Positions 56,103-64,000 of a stretch of DNA of 64,000 nucleotides are shown here, piece by piece. A program made the position numbers and the translations under genes. How positions within the stretch are numbered: the stretch's first letter is position 1; each line of letters opens with the position of its first letter. The notes below the pieces were generated by a model. The model was given only the letters and a program-made list of their open reading frames with translations, was not told the DNA's origin and made no database searches. The stretch comes from Digitaria exilis (lineage: Eukaryota; Streptophyta; Magnoliopsida; Poales; Poaceae): assembly GCA_015342445.1 (NCBI GenBank), contig JACEFO010001874.1, positions 2,046,001 to 2,110,000 of the forward strand, given 5' to 3'.

Positions 56103-57219
56103 ATGTACACGACAAAGCCGCTCTCCCTCTTTAAGAGCCAACCGGAGGTGGCGTCCGGGCCACCGCCGGAGGGCCGGAACTCCGGCTACCTCATCGTGAA
56201 GGGCGCCGCCGATGAGGAGACTCGCTTCTGGGGCCTGTTACCCGACCGGCGCGTGCGTGAGCTCCCGTTCCCGCAGAACTGCGTGCTCAAGGTACGGTAC
56301 ACGGTAACAAATGGCGACACCAGCAGCACCCATGAAGAAGCCGTCGTGTTCGTGCCCGTCCCCGACCAGCCGCTGGCATCCAACCGCTACTACGCCGTGA
56401 TCGCCAAGGGGAAACGCAAGGGGTTCGTCAGGGCGTGCTCACGCGAGGAGGACATGGCGACGTGCTGCTTCTGCCGCTGCATCAGCGACGTCGAGCCAAG
56501 GCCGTTCCACCCGGCTGACATCTACCAGCAGATCGAGATCGTCCAGCGCCGGCGAGGATGGTTCACGGCGAGGGCAGTCGCCCCTGACGCGTTCCCGTCC
56601 TCGATCCTCCGACACAGGTACTGGGAGGTGTACGCGTCCAAGACCAAGAAGTTCGACCTCGGCGAGGCCCTCGGCCTGAACGCCACGCTCAGGTCTCGAC
56701 AGCTCGGTGACCACTCGTCGTTGGCAGATACGGTGGCCGTCGGGAAATGGTACTCCCCGTTCTTCCTCGTCATAGAAGCCGGCGTCGCGCCCCGTGATCT
56801 GATGGAGCGCAGCGCGTTCTACGAGGTGACCCTGGAGCAGCACTGGGAGCCAGTGAACGAGCACGGCGGCGGATCGAAGCTTGCTAGTAAGAAGGCGTTC
56901 ATCGGCGGGTTCGTGGAAGCAAAGCAGGAGTCTTTGATCAAAGCAGGAGTCTTTGATGAACTCGTGGCAAGGCGACGCATACGTGTGGTTCAAGGCGGAG
57001 GCGGCGACGGGGCAGGTGGTCGGGGTGTGCAAGAGCATGTGGGAAAGGATGTTGTGGGAGCAATACAGGGGTGTCTGGGTGGATGGGGAGGAGGACGCCG
57101 GGAAGGTGGCCGGCGGATCGGTGCTGGTGGAGAGGTTCGTGGTGAAGAGGTTGGATGGCAGCGTGGTTGTAGCATTTGACTTTGTGCATTTCAACAAAAT
57201 CAGGGCAGAGGAGCTGTGA
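56103..57219 (+). pseudogene. DUF1262 family gene broken by a 19-bp duplication
   Basis: It starts MYTTKPLSLFKSQPE at 56103. Landmarks: GRNSGYLIV, LPFPQN, FVPVPDQPLASNRYY, cysteine cluster CSREEDMATCCFCRC, DIYQQIEIVQ, GKWYSPFF, FYEVTLEQHWEPV and SKLASKKAFIGG. At 56920-56957 a 19-bp unit is present twice without mismatch, shifting the frame; the rest (NSWQGDAYVWF to VERFVVKRLDGSVVVAFDFVH) is intact in the shifted frame to 57219. The shifted reading would run to 57179 with an unrelated glycine/arginine-rich tail. The lesion is recent. The copy at 26886 is its nearest relative (shared GKWYSPFF and KRLDGSVV). Confidence 0.8.
56920..56957 (+). repeat. 19-bp perfect tandem duplication
   Basis: CAAAGCAGGAGTCTTTGAT occurs at 56920-56938 and again at 56939-56957. 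Confidence 0.95.
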
Positions 57220-57821
57220 ATTGTGATGGTAATACACTGCTAATTACGGAATTTGTGTTTACTCAGGGTTAAGATATTTGTATATTACTATATTATTTCT
57301 TCAATTGATAGATTACTTTAGCTGAATGAATTACAGATTTCTTATGTAATAGTTAACAGCTTCAATCCTTTGCAATAAAACTATACCATTTATGATCGCG
57401 AAGCATTTTTATTGGTCAGTATCAAAGTTCAAATCCACAATAGTTAAAAAAAAGATGCCAAAGTGAAGCCTTCAAACTTCAAAGAAGGCTTGGTCAAGAG
57501 ACTTTAGTGAGGGCATCCGGAGTAGTGTATGAGGTCGAGTGGACCTTAAGTTGGGCCCCGCATGGCTATAAGGTCAGCTCCGTTATGTATGAGGACAGCA
57601 TTGTTATTAAGGTGGGGATCCACTGTGAAAATATAAAAAAAGAAGAAGTAAAACGCTGGCTGCTGCATGCATGGGGCACTTTCCCGTTTCTCCCGCCCGG
57701 CTCCCACCTCTCCCTGCTGAGAACAATTGTATTTTAATCTATAAGACCAGGTCGCAAGCGTAGAGGCGACCTCAAGCCTTTTTTTGCTTATGGCTGTACG
57801 TTCTTAAGACCGACCCTCTAA
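57220..57821. other. 3' flank of the DUF1262 copy, no gene
   Basis: AT-rich, then mixed sequence with a short open frame at 57507-57737 lacking recognisable motifs. Confidence 0.35.
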
Positions 57822-58123
57822 GGGCATCTCTAATGTATCTAATGTATAGAACTACCTCTGATTTTATAAATGGGATTCACAATGATTTGATGTCACATGT
57901 TATATTGATTCTAATGTATAGAACCAGGGGTGGATCTATAAATAGGACCCGTGCTCTCTTCCTTCTCTCTTCTCTCTTTTCTTCCCTATATCCAATTGCT
58001 TGGACTTAGGTTCTATGCGTGGAACCTGGTTCTATATGGACCGGACACACAGTGTATAGGAGCTGGTTCTATAGACGCATTTATTGTATGGAACCGGCTT
58101 AGAACCTCCCATTGGAGAGACTC
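57822..58123. mobile_element. PIF/Harbinger-type MITE, 302 bp
   Basis: The ends GGGCATCTCTAATG and, inverted, GAGTCTCTCCAATG are imperfect TIRs, flanked by TAA (57819-57821 and 58124-58126). Internal TTCTAATGTATAGAACC and GGTTCTATA words recur in both orientations. Confidence 0.7.
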
Positions 58124-58280
58124 TAACGTATAAGGCCCGCCTTAGCAGGCTTAAAACCCCCACTAATGCCCTAAAAAGAAATGGTTGCCCTATCCACGAA
58201 GCAGATGTGCAGTTTCTGCACTATCCACAGCGTGGCCGTTGACGTTTCATCAATGAGGATGAAAAGTGGATTTTTGGGAT

Positions 58281-58829
58281 GAGTAAAATGCATGGATGGT
58301 CATTATACTTGTTGCCTTATTTTAATTTGGCCATCATACTTAGAAAAGTATAAGTCGTGGCCATCAAAATTGCTCAACTAAGTCGATACAGTCATTAGTT
58401 CTCTAGAATATGTATTTGGACAATATAAATACATATTCGATCTCTCTTTTTATCGTGGCAGCTCACATGATGTGCACAAGAATTTGTTGAGGTGTTTTCT
58501 AATCAGGATCACAAAAATACTACAACCATCGGTCACCTCTGTAGCTGCTTCTAAAATTCCAGACCTATGGAGAACTCCTTGTTTAGTGTATGATTAAAGA
58601 AGTATGGTTGTCGTCCAAGGTTCGATATATTTCCAATAGGTCATGTGCAGAATTAGCCAACCATAGATATCTAATATGTGTTCACATCGGCCGAATACAT
58701 ATTCTAGAGAGTTAATGACCGTATCGACTCAGTTGAGCAAATTTAATGGCCATGATTTACACTTTTCTAAGTACAATGGCCAAAATGAAACAAGCCAACA
58801 AGTATAATGGCCATTCATGCATTTTACTC
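58281..58829. mobile_element. MULE-type MITE with long TIRs, 549 bp
   Basis: The ends GAGTAAAATGCATG and, inverted, GAGTAAAATGCATG are identical, and TTTTGGGAT flanks both sides (58272-58280 and 58830-58838), a 9-bp duplication. The inverted arms cover roughly 58281-58445 and 58680-58829. Confidence 0.85.
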
Positions 58830-58883
58830 TTTTGGGATTAAACTAGATTTTTGTAAGGTATATATCTGATACAAATACAACTA

Positions 58884-59111
58884 CTCCATCCGTTTCAAAT
58901 TAGAGGTTATTTGACTTTTTTTGTTACAACTTTGACCACTCATCTTGTTAAAAAATATGTAAAATATTAAATCTTTTGTTATGACTTGCTTTTTATTAAA
59001 TTCTTTAAAAATGACTTAAATTTGACAATGGTCGCACAAATTTTTGAATAAGATGAGCGGTAAAACTTGTGGTAAAAAAGTCAAATGACTTATCATTTAA
59101 AATGCAGGGAG
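58884..59111. mobile_element. Stowaway-like MITE, 228 bp
   Basis: It starts CTCCATCCGTTTCAAATTA and ends AAAATGCAGGGAG, flanked by TA (58882-58883 and 59112-59113). Confidence 0.7.
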
Positions 59112-59113
59112 TA

Positions 59114-59751
59114 TCAGAATCTAATATCTGACTTGGCTATCTAGAAAATCTAGGGGAAGACATCTCTCTTCTTATATCGTAATCCGATATCTAGATAAAT
59201 AAACTATCTAAATTTGTATCTGATATCCGAGAAAATATTTGGATATCCAAAAGATTTATCCAAAGCAATATTCTATCTTTTTCGGTAGGCTATGGAGAAC
59301 ATAATATCTACCTCATTTGCACCCCTACGTACCATACGGGTCCAAAGAACTTCGAATCCTAATTAAAAAGTATGTTCGATTCATAATATCACTGAGAAGT
59401 AATTACTACAATATCCATATAAAGCTATTGTGCAAAACTAGATATCTCAGTCCAAATGAGAGATACATCGTATTTGTACTTTCACTAATTGAAGAAGTCC
59501 TTTTCAAGAACGCATACTGTTATATATAAAATTTATGCTATCTTATGTTGGCAATATAGCATAGAATCAATTTTTCTAGCAACCATATGCAATCCTTTGA
59601 AGTTCAAATGCTTCAAAGTGATTAATTCATACTGAGGGAGAATCATTTAATATATGGCGTACGTAGAAAACTAGTGTCTAAAGGAAGATATAGAGATCCA
59701 AAGGTGAGATGCATGCATTGCATTTATATACTTGTCATAAATAGAAGAAAC
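59114..59751. other. AT-rich intergenic sequence
   Basis: The words TATCTAGA and ATATCTG recur at 59110-59250. No gene is supported. Confidence 0.35.
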
Positions 59752-60056
59752 CAATGGTTCATTTAAATTCGAACCTTGTTCGCTGACACAAATGTGTCCT
59801 GGACAGACCGTAGAATTTGTTTTCGTCATATTTGCTCGTCTCGTGGTCGCAAATGATTGCTGTTGGCTGAAACCGTAATCCATCGCTTTGGTTCGTCCGC
59901 CTCCTCTACACTTCAAAACTTGAGAACCGATGATCCATTTAACTTCGAGACTTGTTCTCGACACAAACGTGTCCCGGGCATGCCATGGAAATCATTTTTT
60001 TGCCATGTTTGCTCGCCTCGTGGCTGCAAACAATTGTCTTCTGCTCATTCATTGAG
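59752..60056. repeat. Imperfect tandem repeat of about 175 bp, two units
   Basis: AACCAATGGTTCATTTAAATTCGAA to TGGCTGAAAC (59752-59873) and AACCGATGATCCATTTAACTTCGAG to TTGAGAC (59926-60056) align, including GACACAAA(T/C)GTGTCC and TTTGCTCG(T/C)CTCGTGG. Confidence 0.75.
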
Positions 60057-60059
60057 ACT

Positions 60060-60397
60060 TGCACAATTTCCATTCCCTATAAAAAACACGAAGAACCGCA
60101 GCTGAGACAGCTGCAATGTCATGCAGTAGCGTAGCTAGCATTTTTCCCAAGGGTATATATGCCACGGCAAATTTTTATAACTCAGTTTGGTTCAATCAAT
60201 ACATAAATGGTACAATCTATATATAAATTGGTAAAAAAATTAGATGTAGAAAAGCATATCAAATAAATTCATATAGTAAGTCAACATATGCATAGCTTAA
60301 CAGTAAGTCTCCAAACAATTATACAAGATGTAGCATCAACGATTCAGCGTGAAAGTGAAGCCTTCAACGAATTTAGCGTGAAGTGAGTGAATTGTCA
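60060..60397. other. Intergenic sequence, nothing supported
   Basis: AT-rich. No open frame or repeat boundary could be supported. Confidence 0.35.
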
Positions 60398-60680
60398 GGG
60401 CGTGCTCCCACGAGGAGGACATGGCGACGTGCTGCTTCTGCCACTGCATCAACGACGTGGAGCCACGGCCATTCCACCCTGCTGACATCTACCAGCAGAT
60501 CAAGATCATCCAGCGCCGCCGCACCTGGTTCATGGCGAGGGCCATCGGCCCGACGCGTTCCCGTCCTCGATCCTTTGCATTGCCACAAGGACTGGGAAGT
60601 TACACGTCCAAGACCTATAGGTTCAACCTCTGCGAGGTGCCGAGGCCCTCGGCCTGAAAGCCATGCTCAGGCCGTCTCCC
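60398..60680 (+). pseudogene. DUF1262 gene fragment
   Basis: It matches the middle of the 56103 copy, from the cysteine cluster (GRACSHEEDMATCCFCHC) through DIYQQIKIIQRRRTWF and, after frame changes near 60550 and 60640, to a remnant of the LGEALGLNA region. It lacks both ends: sequence upstream of 60398 and downstream of about 60680 is unrelated. About 94 codons of family sequence remain. Confidence 0.75.
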
Positions 60681-60689
60681 CCGGTGCAG

Positions 60690-60910
60690 CGGAACCATCT
60701 CAACGGAGACGAGCGCGTTGAGGTAGTAGGCGGTGCAGTTGCTCACGTTTGTCACATCTTTCTCATATGGCTCATACTTGTGCTCCAAATATAGCACCTT
60801 CGACGTATCCACACAAGCAAGGGGAGGAAGTGTCATGATCTGGACTGTTAGGTCCGCGAAGGCAATGAGGGCGCAGGTGTGGGAGTCAACGGCGGCGACT
60901 GCGTGTTCGC
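60690..60910 (-). pseudogene. Unidentified coding fragment, antisense, abutting the DUF1262 fragment
   Basis: A minus-strand frame of about 75 residues reads GEHAVAAVDSHTCALIAFAD, then MTLPPLACVDTSKVLYLEHK, YEPYEKDVTNVSNC and AYYLNALVSVEMVP. It has normal coding character and no stop, but no start or domain I recognise. It is joined directly to the broken DUF1262 fragment, so it is probably a captured or rearranged gene piece. Confidence 0.4.
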
Positions 60911-61371
60911 CGTGTCAAGGCTCACCGCCCCCTAGCCCCCTCTCATGTATATGTAGGGCGTACTAATGAGCTTCTACCTTGTAGACCCATTAGTAACACT
61001 AATCTCTCATAGATTAATATCATTTTGTGCCTTTAATTCGCATTGTTATGATGGCTCTTGGGCGCATCTCCAGCATGTCGAGCCCTGTGGGGCCGTGGTC
61101 ATGATCTGCCATCAACAGTCTCTAAGTGGACTGAGGGGTGAAAGATGGTTGGTACAGGATATCGAACCTTAGTCTTTAGCTTCCTTTTTTAGTCTCTTTC
61201 TTTCCTGTTTTTGCGTTACTCAGTTTGACGTTTGAAGTCTAAGTGCTCTTGTATGGTCTGATCTTATGGTCGTAGACAATCACTTGTGATTGTTCATGAC
61301 CATGGAGTTTTCTTTAATTAAAACAAAAGCAGGTCTAGTTGTAGTTTTATATTCTTTTAGTCTCTAATTTA
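60911..61371. other. Intergenic sequence, no gene
   Basis: Mixed composition. GTCTAGTTGTAGTTTTA at 61332 matches the flank of LTP-like copy A (49628), marking the start of the duplicated segment. Confidence 0.4.
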
Positions 61372-61672
61372 GAGCTCTTTTACGGTGCCTTATACTACGA
61401 TCTGGTAGTACATAGTATAGAACAAATCAAACCACCCATCGTTAAAGGTAATTTAGAAATAATTACATACTCCTATGTATTAATTGACTATAAGGGGTGG
61501 ATTTTTAGTGTCAAAAATATCTTCCGCAATGTCATTTATGTTCTTTTTCCATAATACCCTTATACTACCTATACTATTCACGTATACTACCCACACCACT
61601 AGTGAAGCTTTCAATAGTATACGATTAATTTTGACCGTCAGAAGTTTCTATACTAGTCCTTTAAAAGAGCTC
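61372..61672. mobile_element. PIF/Harbinger-type MITE, 301 bp
   Basis: The ends are GAGCTCTTTTA and, inverted, GAGCTCTTTTA, flanked by TTA (61369-61371 and 61673-61675). The copy A flank at 49640-49665 lacks the insertion and serves as an empty site. Confidence 0.75.
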
Positions 61673-62048
61673 TTAGTTTATTGCTTTCGCATTGCCTGTG
61701 ACTTTGGAAATCTAAGCCTTTTAGAACTATGCTTCCAGCCGAGGCATGCTCGCAAGAGGAATCAAAATGGCCAGCCAACCTTGATAAAAATTCCTTAATA
61801 AACTATACATGTCATAATGATGTTGCTTTGAAGGTTTTTTATTACATAGGGGCTGTATCTTCTTTCAAACTCCATCAGCGCCAAGATAGCCATCCCTCCC
61901 CAACATGTCCTGGAAAAACATGAGCAATCCTCATTTCTAAGATTATTAATCCTTTTTGCATATTGCAGAATAGAGCATGAAATAGATCGGAAAATAATAT
62001 TTTTACCTAGGCATGATGACGAGACGGAGCAGTAGGATGTAGGAGCAT

Positions 62049-62336
62049 CTAACAGAGGTGTGCCAGGTTCAGGATCCTTATTGGATTGTACCTTATCCTC
62101 TCGGTAGCCCAAACTAGTCTCCAAATGCATGCCATGTCCTTATTCGGTACTTCTCTCACAGCCTTGCAGCACGGACTCCAAGTTTTAGGCGCAACAATTT
62201 TTCTTGCATAAGCGGAAACGTATTCCTCGCAGTCGACCAGGATGGCCGCCTTCTGAACTAGGGTACATCTAGCCATCACTTGGTGAGGAGAAACTATAGC
62301 AAACACAACCAGGAGGAACACTATTTTCCCAGGCAT
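62049..62336 (-). CDS. Small secreted six-cysteine protein (LTP/prolamin-like), copy C
   Basis: 95 residues starting MPGKIVFLLVVF. Signal peptide to about residue 22 (QVMA). Cysteine spacing C-x11-C-x19-CC-x12-C-x24-C, identical to copy A, with the same CCKAVREVPNKDM core and RILNLAHLC end, so A and C are the closest pair. TATA-like minus TATTATATAG (62393-62402) lies 58 bp upstream. The 3' UTR intron is 61910-62006 (minus CTAG|GTAAAA to TTCCAG|G). It faces the DUF1262 fragment at 60398. Confidence 0.8.
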   Translation of the reverse strand: MPGKIVFLLVVFAIVSPHQVMARCTLVQKAAILVDCEEYVSAYARKIVAPKTWSPCCKAVREVPNKDMACIWRLVWATERIRYNPIRILNLAHLC

Positions 62337-62402
62337 TGTATTTAGGCTAATGTAATAACTTGCTATGATCACAAGCTAGGTGAAGGAGTGCTCCTATATA
62401 AT

Positions 62403-62731
62403 ACATAATATCCACATCCATCTATCTACAGAGGACGGCAAGAGTAGCCACTATCTCATCAGAGTTAAATGCACTGATGTTAAATATATCGAGTAAGAGA
62501 TGTGGAGAAAGATGGATACTCGTATATACATCGAGCAATGATATGTTAGTATTTATGAGTAATAAATATATCAGGATATGATTGTATGTATATATTAGAT
62601 ACAAGTATTGGATACTCAAATATACAAAGGGACAAGATAAGTTAGTATACATGGAGAATATTATATGCTTCAAGTATCTATCCCTACTAGCTTATTATTT
62701 TAGACAAGTTTATTGTTCTAGAAAAGTTTAT
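62403..62731. other. Upstream flank of LTP-like copy C
   Basis: Shares several words with 50430-50720, including CATCTATCTACAGAGG.CGGCAAG and GGGACAAGATAAGTTAG. No gene is supported. Confidence 0.5.
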
Positions 62732-63439
62732 GAGTAAAGTACGCCACCGGTCCCTAAACTTGTACCGTTAAGTCATCCTGGTCTCTAAACTCACAAATCG
62801 ACCACTTAGGTCCTCAAACTTGTTCGAATATGTCATCCCGGTCCCTAAACTTATAAATCACCCATTTAGGTCATCAAATTTGTTCACTTATGTTATCCCG
62901 GTCGAATATGAAAACTTCATATCAAAACATAATTCATCACTTTGAAAATATCTATATCAAAATTATAGCTCTCGATATGATCTACAACTTTGTAGTAAAA
63001 AGTTTTTCAGTTAAGTCATTTTTTATCCTAAAACTTAATTTTAAATTTTAAATTTCAAAATATATAAACATATAATAATATTTTGAGACTCTTAACTTCT
63101 TTAATTCAAAAACTTTTCAACAATAAAGTTGTAGATCGTCTCAAGATCTACAATTTTGATATAAGTTTTGTCTTCATTCGAGTTCATATGAAAAAGTTAT
63201 GAATTATTTTTTGATATGAAGTTTTTAGATCATTTGTTTTGACTCAAATGATACTATAAACTAAGTTTAAGGACCAGGATGACACGACTGAACAAGTTTG
63301 AGGATCCAAATTAGTGGTTTGCAAGTTTAGAGACTGGGATGACACAGTTAAACAAGTTTGAGGACCTAAGTGGTCGATTTGTGAGTTTAGGGACCGGGAT
63401 GAATTGTACAAGTTTAGGGACCAGTGATGCACTTTACTC
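62732..63439. mobile_element. MULE-type element with long TIRs, 708 bp
   Basis: The ends GAGTAAAGT and, inverted, GAGTAAAGT, with AAAGTTTAT on both sides (62723-62731 and 63440-63448), a 9-bp duplication. The arms contain repeated GGTCCCTAAACTTG and GACC..AGTTTGAGGACC words. No transposase frame. Confidence 0.85.
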
Positions 63440-63448
63440 AAAGTTTAT

Positions 63449-64000
63449 TATTTTAAAATAAGCTTACTTAACTATTCATCCTAACTGATTCATATATATA
63501 AGAACAGAGGACTTACGTAATACCCAGGTTGTGGGAAGGACAAAATATGTTTTGTTTGGTACAATTGGTAGCAAAAGTTTAATTTCTAATCTGCAAATCA
63601 GATGAGCAATTGGAGACCACTTGTACATAGACTTCGTCGATTACATTCCGTTTGAATACTCACATGTCTTGTTTGCAATTTAGATCAACAAGATAAATGT
63701 CCAAACGGGTGACCCAGCCCGGCCCTGGCCCAGGCCCGGGGTGGCCGGCGAACTCTTTGTCGGCCAGGCCAGGCACTACACCCCACCATGCTGGACCGGG
63801 CTGGCCCACGGGCTGCATTGATAGCCCACGCATGGGCCAATTCCCGTGCCGGCCTGGCACAACCAGCTTGTCGTGCACTAGGCCTCGCTTTACCCAGTTG
63901 TGCGTCCATCACTGTCCTTGCCCCCTACCCCGTCGGCCATCTCGCCGCCGCCGACACCGCCACCCTTCACCTCACCCTCACTCATCATCGTCGCTCGCCA
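63449..64000. other. Unresolved right edge
   Basis: 63700-63860 is rich in GGCCCGGCC-type words in both orientations, like the ends of hAT-type repeats. The last 100 bp are GC-rich (TCGCCGCCGCCGACACC) and may be the start of another gene or element cut by the window edge. Confidence 0.3.

Overview
This is plant nuclear DNA from a grass, most likely rice or a close relative. The evidence is GC-rich single-exon genes in AT-rich flanks, dense grass-type MITEs with TAA/TTA, TA, 8-bp or 9-bp target duplications, a Ty1/copia element, and a large Ty3/gypsy element carrying an antisense spliced gene. No bacterial genes, tRNA, rRNA or CRISPR array were seen. The species call is inference.

Two tandem gene families form the gene content. 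The first is a DUF1262-type family (proteins of about 362-364 residues, function unknown) with seven members or remnants: a 5'-cut copy at 1-1007, an intact copy at 9196-10290, a frameshifted copy at 12473-13578, an intact minus-strand copy at 24106-25194, broken copies at 26886-28120 and 56103-57219, and a fragment at 60398-60680. A promoter-like remnant without a gene lies at 20766-21010. The second family is three small secreted six-cysteine proteins (93-95 residues, prolamin/LTP-like) on the minus strand at 50043, 54789 and 62049. Each has a TATA box 56-59 bp upstream of its ATG and a roughly 100-bp intron in the 3' UTR. The two families interleave in the right half of the window.

Layout: 0-1.2 kb DUF1262 gene; 1.5-8.3 kb degenerate transposon debris with an hAT-like element; 9.2-13.6 kb two DUF1262 copies; 13.8-20.4 kb a complete but dead copia element (TSD TAAAA); 20.8-24.0 kb relict promoter and gene fragments; 24.1-28.1 kb two DUF1262 copies; 28.36-49.57 kb a nested transposon block; 49.6-63.4 kb the interleaved gene clusters with one short LTR element (TSD GTGAC) and seven well-bounded small DNA transposons; 63.4-64 kb unresolved.

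The nested block resolves through its target duplications. A roughly 0.86-kb foldback MULE-like element (TSD CATCTGAG) holds a solo LTR of about 2.7 kb (TSD CAGCC). That LTR was itself hit by a 3.1-kb solo LTR of the same family (TSD CGCTC/CGCCC) and by a 14.5-kb full-length gypsy element (TSD GTAAG). Removing these puts the 26.9-kb DUF1262 gene about 1.7 kb from the first LTP-like gene, facing it.

The most distinctive biology is how the DUF1262 copies are being remodelled. Lesions include a 5-bp and a 19-bp tandem duplication, a 73-bp-offset duplication whose frame is restored, a 21-bp insertion copied from downstream, and a duplicated start region. One copy also has an almost perfect 46-bp inverted repeat just 3' of its stop codon that would form a long RNA hairpin if transcribed.
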